Source: Rhizobium sp. CIAT894 (GTDB lineage: Bacteria > Pseudomonadota > Alphaproteobacteria > Rhizobiales > Rhizobiaceae). Taken from it: a DNA stretch of 64,000 bases. Both the position numbers and the translations under genes were made by a program. The stretch is taken from the NCBI RefSeq assembly GCF_000172795.2, contig NZ_CP020947.1, positions 499,001-563,000 on the forward strand, in the 5' to 3' direction. This document shows positions 60,223 through 64,000 of the stretch, piece by piece. The stretch's first letter is position 1; every line of letters begins with the position of its first letter. Under the pieces are notes generated by a model, which was not told where the DNA came from, searched no databases, and saw only the letters and a program-made list of their open reading frames with translations.

Positions 60223-60936
60223 ATGGCATCGACACATATTTATTCTGCCTATGATGATGATCTGAAGTTCCTGTCCCGGCGGATTTCCGAAATGGGCGGC
60301 CTGGCCGAGCAGATGGTCGCCGAATCCGTCCGGGCGCTGGTCAACGGCGATACGGCGCTCGCCCAGAAGGTCATCTCCGACGACGTGATCCTCGATCACG
60401 CCGAGCGTGAAATCGGCGACAAGGCGATCGTCACCATCGCTCGCCGTCAGCCGATGGCCGCCGACCTGCGCGAAATCATGGGTTCGATCCGCATCGCCGC
60501 CGATCTCGAACGCGTCGGCGACCTCGGCAAGAACACCGCCAAGCGCGTCATCGCCGTGCAGAGCACCGGCGTTCCCCGCAAGCTCGCCCGCGGCCTCGAG
60601 CATCTGTCCGAGCTGGCGCTCGTCCAGCTCAAGGAAGTGCTCGACGTCTACACGACGCGCGCCGCCGACAAGGCGAGTGCGATCCGCGAGCGCGACAACG
60701 AGATCGACGCGATGTACACCTCGCTGTTCCGCGAGCTCTTGACCTACATGATGGAAGATCCGCGCAACATCACCAGTTGCACGCATCTTCTCTTCTGCGC
60801 CAAGAACATCGAGCGCATCGGCGATCACGCCACCAACATTGCCGAGACCATCTATTACATGGCGACCGGCGCGCAGCCGGAAGGCGATCGTCCGAAGGAC
60901 GACAGCGCCAACACCGTCGGCGCGGTCACGGAATAA
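60223..60936 (+). CDS. phoU: Phosphate signalling protein PhoU
   Basis: A 237-residue PhoU with the two three-helix repeats. The metal-binding motifs are RIAADLERVGDLGKNTAKRV in the first repeat and FCAKNIERIGDHATNIAETI in the second. PhoU sits between the Pst transporter and PhoR and keeps the regulon off when phosphate is ample. A good AGGATAAAGCCCC site precedes the ATG. A 9-bp hairpin without T-run follows (60959-60981), before phoB. Confidence 0.95.
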   Translation: MASTHIYSAYDDDLKFLSRRISEMGGLAEQMVAESVRALVNGDTALAQKVISDDVILDHAEREIGDKAIVTIARRQPMAADLREIMGSIRIAADLERVGDLGKNTAKRVIAVQSTGVPRKLARGLEHLSELALVQLKEVLDVYTTRAADKASAIRERDNEIDAMYTSLFRELLTYMMEDPRNITSCTHLLFCAKNIERIGDHATNIAETIYYMATGAQPEGDRPKDDSANTVGAVTE

Positions 60937-60958
60937 CCGCCTAAACCAGACGATTGCG

Positions 60959-60981
60959 TGCGCGCCCATGTGGGGCGCGCA
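60959..60981 (+). other. Hairpin between phoU and phoB
   Basis: TGCGCGCCC and GGGCGCGCA form a perfect 9-bp stem with the loop ATGTG. There is no T-run. It may attenuate or stabilise the transcript that continues into phoB. Confidence 0.7.
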
Positions 60982-61073
60982 AAGAGGTCGCAGCCAATTT
61001 TTGTGAATTTGCGCAGGATGCATTGCTTAAATCACCCCCGGTTTAAGGATCATGCGCGAGGAGACCGACACGC

Positions 61074-61757
61074 ATGATCCCGAGAGTTGCAGTTGTTGAA
61101 GACGAAGAGGCCCTGAGCGTGCTTCTTCGCTACAATCTCGAAGCCGAAGGCTTCGAGGTCGATACCATCCTTCGTGGCGACGAAGCCGAAATGCGGCTTC
61201 AGGAGCGCACGCCCGATCTTCTCATCCTCGATTGGATGCTGCCCGGCGTCTCCGGCATCGAGCTCTGCCGGCGCCTGCGCATGCGGCCGGAAACCGAGCG
61301 CCTGCCGATCATCATGCTGACGGCGCGCGGCGAAGAGAGCGAACGTGTCCGCGGACTGTCGACGGGGGCCGACGATTACGTCGTCAAGCCCTTCTCGACC
61401 CCGGAACTCGTTGCCCGCGTCAAGGCGATGCTGCGCCGCGCCCGCCCCGAGGTGCTGTCGACGGTGCTGAAATGCGGCGATATCGAACTCGACCGCGAAA
61501 CCCACCGCGTCCATCGCAAGAGCCGCGAAGTCCGCCTCGGCCCGACCGAATTCCGCCTGCTGGAATTCCTGATGTCGTCGCCGGGCCGGGTCTTCTCCCG
61601 CTCACAGCTTCTCGACGGCGTCTGGGGTCACGACATCTATGTCGACGAACGCACCGTCGACGTCCATGTCGGCCGCCTGCGCAAGGCGCTGAATTTCTCC
61701 AACATGCAGGATGTCATCCGCACCGTCCGCGGCGCCGGTTATTCGATGGAAGCCTGA
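61074..61757 (+). CDS. phoB: Phosphate regulon response regulator
   Basis: A 227-residue OmpR/PhoB-type regulator. The receiver has the acidic pair in VVEDEEALSVLLRYN, the phosphoryl Asp in LLILDWMLPGVSG and Lys in ADDYVVKPFSTPEL. The C-terminal winged helix (about 130-227) has GPTEFRLLEFLMSSPGRVFS, VDERTVDVHVGRLRKAL and VRGAGYSM. It is the partner of PhoR and the expected binder of the Pho box before pstS. The ATG at 61074 follows GCGAGGAGACCGACACGC. Confidence 0.95.
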   Translation: MIPRVAVVEDEEALSVLLRYNLEAEGFEVDTILRGDEAEMRLQERTPDLLILDWMLPGVSGIELCRRLRMRPETERLPIIMLTARGEESERVRGLSTGADDYVVKPFSTPELVARVKAMLRRARPEVLSTVLKCGDIELDRETHRVHRKSREVRLGPTEFRLLEFLMSSPGRVFSRSQLLDGVWGHDIYVDERTVDVHVGRLRKALNFSNMQDVIRTVRGAGYSMEA

Positions 61758-61864
61758 GGGGTTTCAGCGGAAGTTCGGGGGCGGTTTGGGTCGCTTTACA
61801 GAGCTGGCTCCTGCAGCTCATAGGAGCTGTTTCTGCAGGCCTCGCTGTTCCTGCCGCCCTGCTT

Positions 61865-61910
61865 CCCCCACCCTCCGTCGTCCTCGGGCTTGACCCGAGG
61901 ACCCATGGCC
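61865..61910. repeat. Intergenic hairpin repeat (CTCCGTCAT family)
   Basis: CCCCCACCCTCCGTCGTCCT then CGGGCTTGACCCGAGGACCC and ATGGCC. Stem GTCCTCGGG-CTTGA-CCCGAGGAC. Confidence 0.85.
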
Positions 61911-61980
61911 GCGAGCGCTGCGTTGGCTTTCACACTGACAAAGGGGGCCGTAGCCGAACAAATTCAAGCGCAGTGCTAGC

Positions 61981-62116
61981 GGCATGGATACTCGGGTCAA
62001 GCCCGAGTATGACGGAGAGTGGGGGGCGAGATGGGCAAGAAGCGAGACGTCCGGAAGAATTTCAGCAAATGAGCCAGCGGTTTTGCGTGGTGATCGCGTA
62101 AAGTAAAAGGCGGCAA
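61981..62116. repeat. Composite mosaic repeat of about 140 bp, inverted copy
   Basis: GGCATGGATACTCGGGTCAA, GCCCGAGTATGACGGAGAGT, then GAAGAATTTCAGCAAATGAG and CCAGCGGTTTTGCGTGGTGA. This is the reverse complement of 52110-52250 with few differences. Confidence 0.82.
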
Positions 62117-62154
62117 TAAAATCAGCGCGTAGTTCGCTATTTGTGGCGGAGTCT

Positions 62155-62206
62155 CCCCACCCTCCGTCGTCCTCGGGCTTGACCCGAGGACCCATGCGGC
62201 AAGCAC
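62155..62206. repeat. Intergenic hairpin repeat (CTCCGTCAT family)
   Basis: CCCCACCCTCCGTCGTCCTC then GGGCTTGACCCGAGGACCCA and TGCGGCAAGCAC. Same orientation as 61865-61910. Confidence 0.85.
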
Positions 62207-62293
62207 TGTGTTCGTAAAAAGCGACCACAAGATAGAGCTCATCTCACTTGGAGTTCCAGCCAAAACCCCGAAGCGTTCGCGTCACCCACGCAC

Positions 62294-62321
62294 AAAAAAA
62301 CGGGCCGCGCGGCCCGTTTTT
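62294..62321 (-). terminator. Rho-independent terminator of gcrA
   Basis: On the minus strand, ACGGGCC and GGCCCGT flank GCGC and are followed by a long T-run; the A-run on the other side makes it usable in both directions. It lies 25 bp after the gcrA stop codon. Confidence 0.9.
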
Positions 62322-62345
62322 GCATGTCGACAATGTCTTACCTGC

Positions 62346-62888
62346 TCAGCCGACCCGCGCTGCTGCCCGGCGGCGTTCGTTGACCGGCTGGTAGGCGAGC
62401 TTCTGGTGATAGCTGCAATAGGGCGAATTGTCGGGGGATTCGCAGCCGCAGAAGTGGAAGTCATCCTTCAGCGGATCGCCGACCGGCCACTTGCAGGTGC
62501 GTTCGGTCAGTTCCGTCAGGCCGAGGCGGCGCGAGATCGGCACGACCACGTTGCCCTTCGGCACATATTCCATTTCCTCGACCGTTTCGATCTCGATCTC
62601 TTCCTTCAGCATCGTCGCGCCCTGCTGGCGGGTAACGGTGCGGGTGGTGGTGGTGGTGATGCGAGAGGCGTAGTTCGGTGCGCGCGGCGCCGATGTGGTG
62701 CGCTTCGGCGTTCGCGCGGCGGTGTTCGTGCCGCCGGCCTTGGCGCGGCCCGGAAGGCTCAGCCGGTGCACCTTGCCGATAACAGCGTTTCTGCTGACAC
62801 CGCCAAGTTGTGCCGCGATCTGGCTCGCGCTCAGTCCTTCGGCCCAAAGTTTCTTGAGTTTCTCGACCCGCTCGTCTGTCCAGTTCAT
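62346..62888 (-). CDS. gcrA: GcrA cell-cycle regulator
   Basis: A 180-residue GcrA. The N-terminal helix-turn-helix (MNWTDERVEKLKKLWAEGLS, ASQIAAQLGGVSRNAVIGKV, HRLSLPGR) is the hallmark, recognising promoters with CcrM-methylated GANTC and sigma-70. A Thr/Arg-rich linker (about residues 50-95) leads to the C-terminal sigma-binding part with CKWPVGDPLKDDFHFCGCES and YCSYHQKLAYQP. The ATG follows AGGTGGAGACAGGGC. A terminator follows the gene, and several GANTC sites lie upstream. Confidence 0.95.
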   Translation of the reverse strand: MNWTDERVEKLKKLWAEGLSASQIAAQLGGVSRNAVIGKVHRLSLPGRAKAGGTNTAARTPKRTTSAPRAPNYASRITTTTTRTVTRQQGATMLKEEIEIETVEEMEYVPKGNVVVPISRRLGLTELTERTCKWPVGDPLKDDFHFCGCESPDNSPYCSYHQKLAYQPVNERRRAAARVG

Positions 62889-63034
62889 GCCCTGTCTCCA
62901 CCTTTCGCGTTGGTGATGGCAGAATCCCTCACCGTTGTCCCGGAAGGCTCCGAAACAAGAAACGCCCGATCAATTTTGGTGACTAGTTCCGCCGCATGCA
63001 GTCTAGTAATTGAACTTTAACCTAGTGTGAGCCT

Positions 63035-63071
63035 GACTCCCTGACAAGAGTCGCGGGAATCCGGATGAATC
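63035..63071. promoter_or_regulatory. Cluster of GANTC (CcrM) sites upstream of gcrA
   Basis: GACTC at 63035-63039, GAGTC at 63048-63052 and GAATC at 63067-63071 lie within 37 bp, with a fourth (GAATC) at 62922-62926 nearer the gcrA start. Such clustering is above chance and occurs in promoters controlled by CcrM methylation. Confidence 0.6.
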
Positions 63072-63223
63072 GAATTCCGAGTTTTCCCCAACTTGCTGCC
63101 CCGGCGTGTCATTTCTGCAATAATGCCTGTTGAAGACTGAAAATGCTGCTGTACACCCTTGCTGCATGCGCTAAGGGCGCAGTTTTGTTGACATTGCAGC
63201 GCGAAAAGGAAATAGTGCCAGTC

Positions 63224-63245
63224 GCCGCCGCAAGGCGGCATTTTT
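63224..63245 (+). terminator. Terminator-like hairpin upstream of argD
   Basis: GCCGCC-GCAA-GGCGGC followed by ATTTTTGATTTTT. It lies 68 bp before the argD start and downstream of no annotated gene on the plus strand, so it ends either a small RNA or a leader transcript. Confidence 0.7.
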
Positions 63246-63312
63246 GATTTTTCGGGCCTGGTTTTCTTAGCCGGAGTCCGGTGATTGACAACGCTGATCG
63301 GGAGACCGCGCC

Positions 63313-64000
63313 ATGGCTGAAGCCGCGCCGCTTTATGACACCTATTCTCGTGCCCCGCTGCGGTTCGAGCGAGGCGAGGGCGTGTGGCTGATTACCGAGA
63401 GCGGCGAACGATATCTCGATTTCGGCGCCGGCGTCGCCGTCACCTCGGTCGGCCACGGCAATCCGCATGTCGTGGGCGCATTGAAGGAGCAGGCCGACAA
63501 GGTCTGGCACCTCTCCAACATCTATGAGATCCCCGGCCAGGAGCGCCTGGCAAAGAGGCTGACGGACGCCACCTTCGCCGACAAGGTGTTCTTCACCAAT
63601 TCGGGCGCCGAGGCGCTCGAATGCGCGATCAAGACGGCGCGCCGCTATCAGTTTTCCAAGGGCCATCCCGAGCGCTTCCATATCATCACCTTCGAAGGCG
63701 CCTTCCATGGCCGGACACTGGCGACGATCGCTGCCGGCGGCCAGGAGAAATATCTCGAAGGTTTCGGCCCCAAGGCGCCGGGTTTCGATCAGGTGGCTTT
63801 CGGCGATATCGAAGCGGTGCGCGCCGCCATCACGGATGCGACGGCGGCCATCCTCGTCGAGCCGGTGCAGGGCGAGGGCGGCGTGCGCCCCGCCACCCCC
63901 GGGTTCATGAAGGCGCTGCGCCAGATCTGCGACGAACACGGCCTGCTGCTGATCCTCGACGAAGTCCAGACCGGCGTCGGCCGCACCGGCAAGCTGTTCG
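63313..64000 (+). CDS. argD: Acetylornithine aminotransferase (5' part)
   Basis: The first 229 codons of a class III PLP aminotransferase, cut by the window end. It begins [20 protein letters not shown] and has [43 protein letters not shown] and [15 protein letters not shown], where the Asp is the one that contacts the pyridine nitrogen; the PLP lysine lies beyond the window. The family makes N-acetylornithine in arginine synthesis, and the gene next to gcrA in rhizobia is argD. A GGGAGACC sequence lies just before the ATG. Confidence 0.93.
   Translation, partial: MAEAAPLYDTYSRAPLRFERGEGVWLITESGERYLDFGAGVAVTSVGHGNPHVVGALKEQADKVWHLSNIYEIPGQERLAKRLTDATFADKVFFTNSGAEALECAIKTARRYQFSKGHPERFHIITFEGAFHGRTLATIAAGGQEKYLEGFGPKAPGFDQVAFGDIEAVRAAITDATAAILVEPVQGEGGVRPATPGFMKALRQICDEHGLLLILDEVQTGVGRTGKLF

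Noticed and set aside
63188..63216. TTGACA ... AATAGT as the argD promoter
   Set aside because: The spacing is acceptable, but a terminator-like hairpin follows almost at once, so a productive argD promoter here is doubtful. I report only the hairpin.

Overview
The window looks like a chromosomal segment of a Rhizobium species of the R. etli / R. leguminosarum type. Coding regions are GC-rich, the intergenic spaces are full of rhizobial palindromic mosaic repeats, and the gene content is typically rhizobial: a fructose ABC operon of the frc type, a single phoR-pstSCAB-phoU-phoB locus, a GcrA cell-cycle regulator next to argD, and OsmF/Yeh-type osmoprotectant transport. No plasmid replication, symbiosis, phage or CRISPR genes were seen.

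Layout. 0.3-0.6 kb is repeat DNA. 0.6-6.3 kb is a fructose uptake locus: a ROK regulator and an RbsD/FucU-like protein diverge from frcB, frcC, frcA and frcK. pyrC follows, then a diguanylate cyclase gene broken by a one-base frameshift (7.6-8.8 kb), a glyoxalase-fold protein, and a complete IS4-type insertion sequence (9791-11061) with 20-bp inverted repeats and an 11-bp target duplication. 11.2-14.2 kb has a DUF1772 membrane protein and a TetR regulator sharing a 49-bp dyad, then pyrE and a fructokinase-like gene. 14.8-20.8 kb carries otsA, pgi, fadD and a PRC-barrel protein. A complete IS110-family element (about 20984-22130) lies inside a repeat, and its non-coding end folds like a bridge RNA.

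22.3-31.5 kb encodes a GH2 beta-mannosidase, a glyoxalase, a four-gene Yeh/OsmF-type ABC operon, a LysR-type regulator with two helix-turn-helix units, and cutC. 31.8-41.3 kb is a sugar locus (Zn-dehydrogenase, CUT2 ABC transporter, FucU-type mutarotase, aldo/keto reductase, UxaA-family dehydratase, GntR regulator with two winged helices), best read as non-phosphorylative breakdown of L-fucose or a related sugar. 41.6-45.2 kb holds a BacA/YddA-like ABC exporter and an MFS drug transporter. 45.7-49.3 kb is an AT-richer block of small unknown genes (PadR regulator with tandem operators, membrane and secreted proteins) ending near tRNA-Thr(CGU).

49.6-53.3 kb has a nitronate monooxygenase, an unknown membrane-anchored protein and a PPK2 polyphosphate kinase. 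53.4-61.8 kb is the phosphate locus, with a triple-repeat Pho box before pstS. The window ends with gcrA and the 5' part of argD.

Functional links: the two sugar loci each pair an RbsD/FucU-type protein with a CUT2 ABC transporter. frcK and the fructokinase-like gene could feed transported fructose into metabolism, beside pgi. ppk2 lies beside the phosphate-sensing genes. Similar TTGACGT-type dyads precede both fadD and the nitronate monooxygenase gene and suggest a common fatty-acid or branched-chain regulator. All family assignments are from reading translated sequence by eye; no database search was run.
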